A DNA stretch of 64,000 nucleotides from Brachionus manjavacas (lineage: Eukaryota; Rotifera; Eurotatoria; Ploima; Brachionidae): positions 10,802,501 to 10,866,500 of the forward strand of contig JAHQIY010000001.1 in the NCBI GenBank assembly GCA_019054805.1, read 5' to 3'. The first letter of the stretch is position 1. Each line of letters opens with the position of its first letter. Below are positions 24,591 through 36,276 of the stretch, one piece after another. A program made the translations under genes and the position numbers. The notes beneath the pieces were generated by a model. The model had not been told where the DNA came from and made no database searches. It saw only the letters and a program-made list of their open reading frames with translations.

Positions 24591-27500
24591 ATGACTAGTA
24601 CAGCCAACACCAGCACGTCAACAGGCAACCCACTGCACGCTAACCACCGTAATGGACCACGAACCAACTGTACCCCCCCGTTTGGCACCCACTACCGGCT
24701 CAACCCGTACGCGGACATCACCCAGGGACTTTCCCAGTTCTGTATCATGAACCAAGACACCACCCAACTCGACAAGCACACGAACAAGTTTCCGGAGCCT
24801 TACAAAAAAGAGGTTCCGAGCACGGACTCTTTGTCAACGATGGCGCGCCGCATGTTCTCGGACAGCAGCTCAGTGGCCCGCAATCCCAACCAGCCCAGGC
24901 ATCCATTCGACAACATTCACAAGCCCAAGTCCATTACCCCACCGTTACCGACACCTCACGCAAGCAACAACAAGCGGCCTCCATCCAGCACTAATTTTAC
25001 ACATCACTCGGCCAAAGAATCGTCGCCACTCAAAACAAACCAGAAAAAAACTGCGCCCAACACCACTTCCACTCGCAATATTAACTATGAAATTTATGAC
25101 TTGGATAAAATATTCGATGTACGCTCACCATTATCAAATGCTTATTCAATTAAACTAATTTAGTTGTTTCTTTTAAGGAAATGACTCAAATTAAGCCGCT
25201 TATTAAACGGTACAGTCACGCGGCCTCCAAAAAGCCCTCTTATTCGATCAGTGATCAAAATGAAAAAGATAATTTAAATAATGCAAAAAAATCTCCGAAT
25301 AACAATTCCATTAGGTAAGATGTTTTTTTTTGGATTTTTTTTTTCAAAAATATTTCTTAATTGACATGAAAGTTAGTCAAAAATTATTTGTCTTGGGGTT
25401 TGATCGAATTTTAAAAAAAAAAATTAGTTTTCAAGTTTTTTTTCAAAAAATAGGCAGAACGAATAAACCAAGCTTAACAAGGTGTTTTTTGCCAAAAAAA
25501 GTATTCTTAATTAGGTATGGTTTGATTAGATGAATGAGCAAATATTTATTTTAAATGGGAGATAGATTTTCTGCTCGAGTTGTCAGAGTGAATTAATTTC
25601 AATTTTGGAATTCTTTTGCTAATTGAATTGAAATAAAAACTCAAAAACTAAAAAGCTTGCTGGGATTTCCTTTTTATTTTTAAATATTTTTGAATTAAAA
25701 TCTTCAAGATTAATTAAATGCTGAACATATAGCTGCATTTGGTTGAAGATTTTTTTATTCTACATTCAATAAAAAAATATTTCCCTTATGATTTAATTGT
25801 TGAATTAAAACTAAATATTTTTTCATCTACTTGATTAATTTAAATAGACGTTATAATAAGCATTAAAAATGATTAAAAATTAATGCTTATAAATTTCAAA
25901 AAATAAATTATTTTTTCTTTTCTCTTTCAGATTAAAATAATGAAATTAATTTATATTTTAATGCTAAAAAACATCAAGCCTAGCAATTAAGTCTTAATCA
26001 AAAATCTAATTTGTTTTTCACACAGCCCAGTCTTTCAGCATTTAATGTTGAATTTGAAAAAAAAAGGTTTTCGAATAATTAATATTTTATGCTAAAATTT
26101 TATAAATAAAAATAACAAATTTCATTTCATCTCAAAGACCTATTCAAAAGTTATCAGCTATCAAGTTTAAGAAGAAACAACAAAATTATTGATAATTATT
26201 TCTAAATAAAATGTAGAACATATTATAATATATTAAAGTTTATTTCCCTCAGTTATTCATAAAAGATAATGTTTATAAAACAAATGATTGCAAGTAACGA
26301 GGCGTTAAGTTGAATTCAAGCATCGAAATTATCCAAAATTATAATTTATTAATATCAGTGCTTTATAAAAATTTATGAGGTAATGCAAAAGTTTACATTC
26401 AATTGGCATCAATAAACAGTAATTAAAAAAAAATAAATTCAATTTCTGAGTATCTCTGAAAATTTATTTTTATTTTTTGTCAATATTTGAAAAAATTGGG
26501 TTATCTTCTAAAAAGTTTTAAGAAATTTATATGTTATTTTAATGCTGCTCTATCTAAATTCATTTTTATAAAAATATTTACATTAACCTCCCAATTTTTT
26601 TACTTACACAACGATTTAGATATCTGAGGCTTACTTTTTTTTAGCAAAAGAATCTCCAATTTCTGATCCTTGAGTCTAAAAAGCTTGGAATATGTTTTAA
26701 TATTTTGTGTATTCTTAATGAGCATAATTTTATATTAATTAATCAAATTTTATTTAGAATTGTTTAAAATAGAAATATTTCTCATAATCTTTGCCGTAAA
26801 GGTTGAATTCGATTTTAGGATAAAATTTTTATGGGCGTTGCTGAATCAAGACATCTAAATTATCCACTTTTTTATAATGTATGGCAAGTAGGTGTCAAAA
26901 TATATTTATTTTTTGTTGGCTCGCTTTTTTAAAATCTAAGATTATTCTAAAAATGCTAAAATTTGGTCTCAGTTTATGAAACCGATTTTTAGCTCCCTTC
27001 TTTTTTAAACAATTTTATCATATAAAAAATTTATTTTATAAATGAATTAACTCTAACATAAAAAATGAGAGGAAAAAAGTTGAATTCATCTACAAATTCA
27101 GGCTTGGACTTCTGAAAAGCCATTTTAACGGTACTAAACGATTAAAGATCTTAAACAGTAAAATTTTAAGTTCCATCAATCTTAATTTTTTTTGAAAGTC
27201 ATGATTGCAAATTTATTTTAAAAATTAAACTTTATGAAAAAGCAGACTTTTATTTGTTGGAATAAAGTAAAAAAAAAACTCAACAAAATGTTAAAATCTC
27301 AATTTTAAAAGGATTGATTAAAGTTGTATTTTTACTGTTTAAGAATTTTACCACTAATCTTTTTGGCATAAATTCAAAAAATTAAAAATAAAATAAAATC
27401 TCAAAATCTATCAATCTTAATCAAATTGGCAATTTTAGGACAAAAAAAACGAAACAAAAATTTAAAAAAAATTAAAAACTTGTTTTCTTATATTCGGATA

Positions 27501-30500
27501 TTTGTTCCGTAAATTGTATCAGTTAAAAAAGTCAATTTTCCGCCTCTGCAAATACTTTACACTTTAAGTATACTTTGCAGAAGTTGGAACAAGTAGATAA
27601 AATTTACAGAACCAATTTTAGTTCCAAAGTAAAAGGATTTATTTATTTTGTTTATTTTTTTTCTGCTTTATTTTTATTCTAAAATTTCCTAAGTAATGAA
27701 AAGAGGATTTTTTAAGCCGTGAAGTAGATTTGTGAATTGTTACTTTTATAAAAGTCTGGCAAATTTGATGCTCAATTTGGTCATAATTTTTTAACTCATT
27801 ATATTTAATAGAATTATTCCCAACAATGGGCAAAAACTTTTTGAGACCAAATTTTCACATTTTTAGGGCGGAAGGGGGAGCAAAAATTTTCACAGCTTAA
27901 AAATTTACAAATTTATTATTCAGAAAAAAAAATTAAAAATAATAAACAATAAATAAATAATTTTATTAAAATCTTTAAAATTAAATAATTGATAAAACAA
28001 TTTTATTCCTTTAATTTTCTATTTTTCTATTTAAAAATATTAATTTTTTGCATCAATAAAGGCCGAATGAGCGTAATTTTCAATTGACCGATGACGAGGA
28101 TGATGAGAAAAGCTCTCGGTGCGCAGTAAAACCGCGAATGAAATTAAAATCCAAAGCAGAAAAAACACCCACAAAACCATCGGAAAATTCCTTGAAAGCA
28201 ATAAATGATCTATTTGATGCCAATGATATCGAAAGTGAACTAGAGAATGAACGCTCGAGCAATGTGCACAATATAAAGCCAATTGAGACCAACCCTGCAC
28301 CGGTAAAGAGCGCGTCTTCGTCCGACGAGTCCTCGTCTTCGTCATCTTCGTCTTCGTCGGATGACGACTCTTCGTCATCAGGCTCGTCCTCGTCAGACGA
28401 AGATGACTCATCTAGCTCGTCTTCTTCGTCGTCCTCGAGCGACGAAGAGTCCTCGGCGTCCTCAAACGACTCGGCTAAAAAAGCAAAAAACCTAAAGCCC
28501 ATCAGCACCGACATAGACCTTACCAACCCTCCTCTAATCAAGCTGCCAAACAAAATAATAAGCACCCAAAAGTCCATGTTTCCAATAAAAAATGCTCAAC
28601 TACCAAGACCAGTGCAGAGAACGACACCCGAAGCCAAGCCGGTCTTGGAGCCTAAGCCAGTGCTTAATCAGCCATCGGTTACGCCACCTGTGCCGCCATC
28701 TAGCATCGAAAAACAGCCTCAACGCGACGAAAACGAAAGCAACAATGAAGAAGAAACTCAAGAGGACTCGAACAACATAACTCTAGAGGAAATAATCGAA
28801 AATATCAACTCGCCGAATAAAAAGTCCTCATCCAAAACAACGTCACCAATTTTGCCCTCAACACCCGATTCCAAACACGAACTAAAGGCTGACCAAAGCG
28901 CCAAAAGCTCGTCCCAGTCCTCATCAATTACATTCACTTTGTCCGATGACGAAATAAGCGATGACTCGAACGCCAGCAACCAAAATGTAAAAAATCTCTA
29001 CTCACTTAGTGCAGGATTTCGCGCAATCAAGCCTGCCGATGACTCCGCTGCCAAATCTGACCTAAACAACAACAACAACTCACTTAATTTAAGCTCAAAC
29101 TTGGACACTTCCAACCTTGACGACACTCTTCTAAACGATTCTACGTCACTTCCATTCAGTTCTGAGCCGTCCAAACCTTGTCTAAAGCTTCAGCCTAACA
29201 AAAATAGTACACCATCGCCGGTACAATCGCTCAATCAACCACTAAGTGCCGGCTTTGTGCCCAATCTGGCCGATTACAGCAAGCCAAAGTCGTTCATGGA
29301 TCTAATTGAGAACAAATGTGATAAAGAAGAAAAAGAAGAATGGAAAAAAGAGAAAGAAGAGAAAAAGGAGAAAAAAGTGGAAGAAGAAAAAGAAAAGAAA
29401 GAAGAGAAAAAGGAAAAAAAAGTGGAAGAAGAAAAAGAAGAGAAAGAAGAGAAAAAAGAGAAAAAAGTGGAAGAAGAGAAAGAAGAGAAAGAAAAGAAAA
29501 AGGAGAAAAAAGTGGAAGAAAAAAAAGAAGATAAAAAGGAGAAAAAAGTGGAAGAAAAGAAAGAAGAGAAAAATGAAAAAAAAGTAGAAGAAGAGAAAGA
29601 AGTGACAGTGGAAAAGAGCAATGATAAAGATAAAGAGTTAAAGGACGAAAATGACGAGGAAGTTAAAAATATATTCTCGTCAGAGGTGAACAAAAAACGC
29701 TCTTATGACCAAAACAGTATTCACACCGCTGAGCCAAAGCCAGAAGTCAATAGTAAAAAACTAAAGAATGACATCCAAGACACTGCCATTGACAGTTCTG
29801 GCGATTTGTTGGACAAACTGGACCTGGAAAGAGAGGACTCGTTTAAATTGCTGAAAAAAATAGCAAATAGTGATTTGGCGCGCATTAGACCAAGTTCGCC
29901 ACTGACTAATCAAATTGTGAACCAAATGAATTTGGACGAAACTGGACTGATTGGTGCGAATGGTGCGACTAGTTCAAATGTGGCCGATCAAATTCAGTAC
30001 TCGGCAGACGGTCGGCCCAAGCTTATAGTCAGCATTGAGCTCGATTTGATCAAAATACTGAACATGAATTTGGCGCCGCCAGAGCAGACCATCGAGGCAC
30101 CGAGTGAAAGCGACAAAAAGCTTGTCGACAGGCCTAGGCCTAGAGACAAAGAAAGTTCCCGTGACAGGTCCAGAGACAGATCTAGAGACAGATCAAGAGA
30201 CAGGTCAAGAGACAGGTCGAGAGAAAAAGAACGCAGTTCTTCGCCCAAACGCAGCTCCTCCTCTCACTACAAAGACTACAAGCGAAGCTCTGTGTCTTCG
30301 TCGTCGTCAAGAGGCAGCAGCGATTACAAGGATAAATCGTCACGTGATCGTGACACTAAATCTAGTCGACCGGAGCCCAAGGTCAAGTCAAGTTCGAACA
30401 AGAACAAACCGGACTCGGACTCCAAGGAATCTAGAAAAGACAGTGTCAGCTACAAAAGCACATCTAATGGTCAATCGGTTAAGAGAACTAGTATTCTTAA

Positions 30501-32958
30501 CGAGGACCAAGATTTGACTAATACATCTAAAAAACAAAAGCTATCTTCCGCCGAACAAAGTTCGTCGAACTCGGTGAAACCAGTGGTCAAAACTCAAAAT
30601 GTGAATAAGTCACCAATTGTGGACAAAGTGAGTCGCGAGAGTGATGGCAAAGTTTTGGTTACCAAACAAAATGCTAAATTAAACACAGAGCCAAAGAATA
30701 CAGTCAGAAATTCCAAAATTGAAAAGACAAGTCCAGCTAAATTTAGCAAAACATTCGACTTTTTAAACACGTAAGAATTTTTTTTTATTTTTTATTTTTT
30801 ATTTTTTATTTTTTTTAATCATATTAAATTATAATTAAAAAAAATTTAATTTTAAATTTTAAATTTTAAATTATTTTAATTCGTAGAACTCTTGAAGAAC
30901 AAGTGTTGCATCAGCGTGGCAAGCAAAAAAAGCACGAAGCTGACCACGAAAAAGATAAACTCAAAAAAACTATTTGCTACATGGAAGCAGTGTGCTATTT
31001 TAGTCTGTGTGCCATTGTTCAGTATCGTCTTAAAAAAACTAGTTCGAGTAGTTCTACATCGAATAAATCTTCATTTGATTTGCTCAAAGATACTTATGAG
31101 TTACTAAGGTCAGTTTTGTGGCTCTCAATCTTTGATTTGTGTATTGAAAAATAATTTATTTTTTTTAGATTTCTAAATGAAAAGCTTGTTAAACCAAATG
31201 ATAATGAAATGTTTATTAAAAAATTTCGAGTTCTTTCGTAAGTGTTTGATTTTTGTACTAATTTAAAAACCAAAGAAAAATCTTAAACAAGGAAAAAAAA
31301 TTAAATTACTAATTTTAGAAAGGTTAAGTTTTGTTTAATACTTTTATTTGTTTTGTTTTTGAGTTTAATTAACTTCTTTCTTTTGCGGTCTTTTCTGGTA
31401 AATTTATAGCCTGTTTTTTAAGCCAATATGTCTAAGTCCTTTAATTTTATCATTTTCAAACAAAAATTAATAGAAATAAAAAAAATGTGTAAAGCAAGAA
31501 TCTAATTGATATGATTTTTTTGACAATAAAAGCTCCAGACAACCTAAAATTTTTCAATTAAATTTTAGTTTGTACAAACTCGCACCAATTTTTTAGACTA
31601 TTTTGGTCTATACTTTTTAATTGCTAATTTAATTTAACCTGTATAAATAAACTTATATTTTTATAAAAGAAATTTAAATATCTTAAGATGAGTTAATGAT
31701 TGAAACAAATCGTTATCTAACAATTGCTTGAGGATCCATTGTTTCGACAAAATTACTTTCGGATTCCAGCATTTTAGAATTTGGTGCATTTTAGGTTCAT
31801 TTTACATATTCAGTTTTTGATAAAAAAAATTTTAATAAAAATTTAAAAAAGCTGTTATTTTGTTTTAATTTATCGTTTTTTGTTAACAATATTTAATTGA
31901 GTGAATAATTATATAAGTATCAATCTGAAAGATAAATAGAAATTATGATACTTTCTTTAAATATAATGCATTCTTAGTTTTTGGAAATGAGACAAAGTCA
32001 ACAACGAAATGATGGATACAGAAGTTGGTTGAACCGTTTAATTATCGTCTTTTAAGATCTATTATTAAAATTATTAAAATGGAGGCTCTAACTATTTTAA
32101 AAGCCTAAAAGATTTTATCTTTTCAGTCTTAGCGACTTAAAATTTTTAAAAAATTTTTTCAAATGTAATAAAAAATTACTTAAGAAATAAAGTTTTCTAT
32201 TAAGCTTTAAAAAAAACATTGATCTATATGATTTAAGATTAATTTAAGATTTGATTAAGTTAGAAAAAATTCCTAAAAGTCACTTGTCTTTCTTGTTAAA
32301 TATTAGCCAAAAAAATTAAAATTAATTTCTCATTTGCCAGGAATTGGATGGAAGCGTTCATAAACCGGTGGTTATGGTTAATGAGTCTCAAAGAGTTGAA
32401 TTTGATTAGAGAGCCACTTAAGGATCATTACAGTAAACAGGCCATAAGCCAAATGAATCAAGTGAATTCATTAGCGCTCCAACCGAATGCGAATAATGGC
32501 ACCAAAACGAGTCCTAATGAAATACCACCACCGTCGCCGGCCAGTTCGGTCGGCTCGTCCGCAGGCTCTTCTAACTCAAACAACGCAACGCAAAATAACC
32601 AAAACACTCAGCAATCTCAGTCACAAGAATCCTCGTCCAGTTCCAATCTGCAACCACATCAAATTGGTCTCAGCGCTCAAAAAATAATGGCTTATTCCGA
32701 ACGGTATTTTAAACTAACCGAGTACAATATGAGAAGTCAAAATTTTTGGGACATGAATGAGCACCAAATTAACGATGTCAAATATTTAAGCGGTAGGTTT
32801 AAGACTCTACCTAGGCAAAAAATTAATTGTTTTTCCTAGATTTCCGAGAAACTATTAAGCAACAAATTCAACGCGATCTGCACATAGATTCACAAGTCGA
32901 ATTGTTCGCTGCGTACATATTGACTGGCTTAGAGTTGTTTAAACTGAATAACTTTTAA
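24591..32958 (+). CDS. AF4/FMR2 (AFF) family protein, super elongation complex scaffold
   Basis: AFF proteins are intrinsically disordered nuclear scaffolds that recruit P-TEFb and ELL to RNA polymerase II; Drosophila has one (Lilliputian). Seven exons join in phase: 24591-25118, 25178-25314, 28062-30770, 30887-31108, 31169-31237, 32341-32792 and 32840-32958, giving about 1411 residues. N-terminal family marks are EPYKKEVPSTDSLSTMARRM and, across intron 1, IFDEMTQIKPLI. The middle is disordered: a Ser/Asp/Glu tract (about 304-350), a Lys/Glu tract (about 641-735) and an RDRS repeat (about 918-942). The last 285 residues match the AFF C-terminal homology domain: KKHEADHEKDKLKKTICYME, FLNEKLVKPNDNEMF, then the linker PPPSPASSVGSSAGSS, then YSERYFKLTEYN and LELFKLNNF. 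Introns 2 (2747 bp) and 5 (1103 bp) are unusually long. The ATG at 24591 follows an in-frame stop. Confidence 0.88.
29330..29600 (+). repeat. Coding minisatellite (Lys/Glu) inside the AFF gene
   Basis: Purine-only units of about 36-51 bp, each carrying aaagtggaagaa, repeat about six times and encode KEKKVEEEKEEKE-type blocks. The strand asymmetry (almost pure A and G) is complete over about 270 bp. The reading frame is kept in every unit. Confidence 0.85.
30154..30230 (+). repeat. Coding 12-bp tandem repeat (RDRS) inside the AFF gene
   Basis: About five or six units of the type gacaggtcaaga or gacagatctaga encode RDRSRDRS. Third positions vary while the encoded residues are kept, which suggests selection on the protein rather than simple slippage. 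Confidence 0.8.
31966..32098. repeat. Dispersed repeat, copy 1 (in AFF intron 5)
   Basis: About 130 bp shared in direct orientation with 35634-35776. The best-kept stretches are gagacaaagtcaacaacgaa and agaagttggttgaaccgttt. No open frame or terminal repeats were found, so the family is unknown. Confidence 0.7.
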
Positions 32959-35176
32959 AGAAGAGTTGCCGAAAACCAAAACAAGCCAAATAGCTTTTCT
33001 TAGTTTTTTTTTAGATTAATTATTTAAAAAAATGTATATTTTTTATACAAAATCAGCACATAATAACATTAAAATTCCACTTTCAATTTGGCATGTATTT
33101 TACAAGATACTAAATTTCATTTTCTGTTGCTAAATATAAAAATAATTTTATTTGTTGTGTTTTTTTTATTTTTAAGGTAACACATGTTTTTAATTATAAA
33201 AAAATATGATACTTGATTTTCTTAATGTATCAAATAAAAAAAAGAAAAGAATACAAGAAATAAAGCTAATTTTTTCACGTAATTTTTTGTTGATGATGCA
33301 TTCAAATAGAGTTTCTACTTCTAATTTAATTATGAAATCTGACTTTGGCTTACTTTTTTTCGAAATAACACGATAAATATAAAAATAAACTTAAACAGCG
33401 AGATCTTTGTGCCCCCAAAACAATTTTTGTTAAAAATTTGAAAAAAAAGTCATTGATTCAGTAAATTATGAAAATTGATTATCCAAAATTTAATTGATAA
33501 AATAAAATTTTTATTTCTAGATTAAAAATAATGAATATGCAACATATTTTTTTGTTATTACATTAATCAAATAATAAATCTATTCTTAATAGTTTCATGA
33601 ATGCGAATTTTAGTATCATTTTTATTCCTTAGTATCAGATAAATGAAATTTAGTTGCAAAATATGTGTCTTTATATTTCATTTCAAGGTAGCAGGACTGA
33701 GTTAATAAGTTTTTAATATAGAAAAAAATGTGAGCTTTTTACCTTTGTTTTGTCTATTGTATTTTGTTTTTGCTGCCGATTAAAAGTGTTTCTTAATCGA
33801 ATATAATGTCTAGATCATTAGAGCAACAAAATTTGTCAACCAGACTGCCATTCAAAAAGCAATTTTTATTTTTTTAAAAAGAAATAAGCTAATTTTTTTC
33901 TTTTTTATTTTGTTTAATGGAGTTTATAAAAATAGATGAAAATAAAACATGCAACATAAAATTTAACTATAATTTTCAATTTTTTTATTTGAAGATTTGA
34001 ATTTTTTGTCATTCTTAATTTGAAATGAAATGGTCTTAAAAAAGAATTTCGATATTTTGACTCATTATGAATTTTAGTTTCGGTAGTCTTATTTGAATCT
34101 CTTATTTTAGAATTCCGAGTAATTTATAATGTTCTATATACGCCAGGTGAATCGTGCGTATATGCCTATTGATTCTATTATTCCTTTTTTACTGTAATTT
34201 TTTTTCAATTTGTTTATTTTATGCTTTATTATTTATTTGCGAGAAAATTTTTAATGTGAAAAATTTAACTTTAAAAAGCAATTTTTCAGTTTAAGTTTTT
34301 GTGTTAAATTTTTTTTTAATATTTCAATGTAATTTCAAAAATAAAATTATGAAATAGTTGGAACTTTATAAAGATTATTAATAAATTATTTTAATATCTA
34401 ATTTATTTCAACTAATATCGAACATTTGTACAACTTTTTTGCGCATGATTTCATGATTAGGAAATTACTTTTAAGATCAAATATGATGCTTTTAAAAAAT
34501 TTAATTGAACTTTTAAATTAAAAATAAATAATCAGAAATTTCCTGACTTGATATTCTCTATTTAGATTAAAAAATTCTTTGAGACAATTTGACATGATGG
34601 TTAACTGTAAATTTACTTAATTTTAAGTAAATTTTCGTAATATCGTAAATTTCGAAAATTTACTTAATATCACTTCTTTTTTCGTTAATTGTAAAAAGGC
34701 CGAAAAATGTTTATTTTTAGCGCTTTTCTTTGAATTTTGTAGATTTTGTTATTTTTTAAGCTTTTTTCCATATAAAAAAAAATTACGTAAATTTACATAA
34801 ATTGACACCTTTTTGCAGTAAACAAGATGAAAAAACGAAAAATTTTATTAGTTTTTATATTCTGAGGTAATTTTTCAAACAAGGTTTTAATCAAGATCTA
34901 ATAAAGTTCCTTTTAATGTTTCTCAGGAAAAATCTTATTAGCCCTTGTTATAATTTTTCAAGTTCGAAATTAGATGTTATAAAATTACAGAACTAGAAAG
35001 ATAGAAGAATTTAAAAAAATCTAAAAATAAGCTGACAAGCGTTTTTCACTTTCTTAAAATTTAAACCACCCAGCAATTTTATCTATGGTAAAATAAAATT
35101 AAAAGATAAAAAATAAAAAATAAAGAAAAAAATTACGTCAAATTCCTTGACTCCTGGTCTTCTAGTTTTCTATGTC
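32959..35176. other. Intergenic, AT-rich, no supported gene
   Basis: 3' flank of the AFF gene and spacer. At 34600-34690 and 34785-34820 there are several copies of gtaaattta/taaatttac in both orientations, which may be a decayed inverted-repeat element. Nothing else was recognised. Confidence 0.4.
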
Positions 35177-35475
35177 TAGGGATGGGAAACCGATTCGAAA
35201 CCGGTTTAAAAGAAAATCGGCTCGTTTTTAGTTTTGAACTCGGTATATGGAACCGTTTTGTTTCTGGAATCGGTTCGAATTTAAAACCGGTTCTATTCTG
35301 AATAACAGAAATTATAAGAAAAAAATGTTTTTTTTTTTATAAAGGAATTGAACTTTTCTCAATTGTTTAATTGTAAAAATATTAAAATTATAAAGAAAAA
35401 AAAGTTTTTCGGTCAAAAATCTTTTTTTTTTCTTCGAATATAACCGGTTTAATACAAAACCGGTTCCCCACCCTA
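35177..35475. mobile_element. hAT-like MITE
   Basis: The left end reads tagggatgggaaaccg and the right end, reverse-complemented, tagggtggggaaccgg. Inner aaccggttt motifs repeat near both ends. Tagggatggg-type termini are common in hAT superfamily elements. The flanking 8-mers tctatgtc and cctttgtt agree at five of eight positions, compatible with an old 8-bp target duplication. The 299-bp interior is non-coding, so this would be a non-autonomous copy. Confidence 0.55.
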
Positions 35476-35633
35476 CCTTTGTTGCTTAGAGGCATGTGAA
35501 TAATTTGAATTTTCATATCTCTGAAAAATTACATATAAAATTTTTGTAAAATATATAAATATGAAAAAAAACGTAAAATTATTTACCTTATGCTTATTAT
35601 ATACCTTAACGCTGAAAATATATCGAAATATAT

Positions 35634-35776
35634 TGCATTCTTAGTTTTTGGAATGAGACAAAGTCAACAACGAAATGATGAAAACAGAAGTTGGTTGAAC
35701 CGTTTAATTATAGTCTTCTAAGATCTTCTAAAATCTTTTATTATAATTATTAAAATGAAGACTCTAATTATTTTGA
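35634..35776. repeat. Dispersed repeat, copy 2
   Basis: Direct-orientation partner of 31966-32098, with a few substitutions and a small insertion (tctaagatcttctaaaatct). Similarity begins near gcattcttagtttttggaa. Confidence 0.7.
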
Positions 35777-36276
35777 AAAATTTAATCTTTCTAGTTTCTG
35801 ATTAATATTTCAGAATTTTACGAAATTTCATATTTCAAACTTTTAGGATTTTATTATTATTATTCTAAGGTACTTTTAAAACACAAAATTTTTTTATATT
35901 TACTTAATAAATCTTTTAAAATTTATTTATTTGTTCGTTTAGCAACAATAATTTATTAATCAAATCAAATTAATTAATCATTTTAAAAATGTCCTTTAAT
36001 TAAAAAATTTTTAAATAAAAAAAATCTAACAATATTAAATTTTTCGTTATTTTTTAGAAGTCAAAATAAAAGAATGAAACTTTATTTTAGAAAATTTTGA
36101 AAAATTGCTTTGAAAAGGTTCAAAATTAAATAAAAAATAACCTGAGATTTGAAAAACGGATGATTAAATTTTTTATTGTTGTTTTTAAAATGAAATTACA
36201 TTCGTTTATTTATAATAACATGTAATTTCGTTAGATATTCTTATTCTAAAGAATTTTAAAATTAAATCTAAAAAAA
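35777..36276. other. Intergenic, upstream of the GH19 gene
   Basis: AT-rich 5' flank of the GH19/vWA gene. No promoter motif could be singled out. Confidence 0.35.

Noticed and set aside
28080..28577. Open frame on the minus strand opposite the AFF acidic-serine tract
   Set aside because: It is the complement of the real AFF exon; its acidic-serine composition comes from the repeat tract read backwards.
29274..29693. Minus-strand Ser/Phe-rich frame and two plus-strand Lys-rich frames over the AFF Lys/Glu tract
   Set aside because: All are shadows of the purine-only minisatellite, which is open in several frames.
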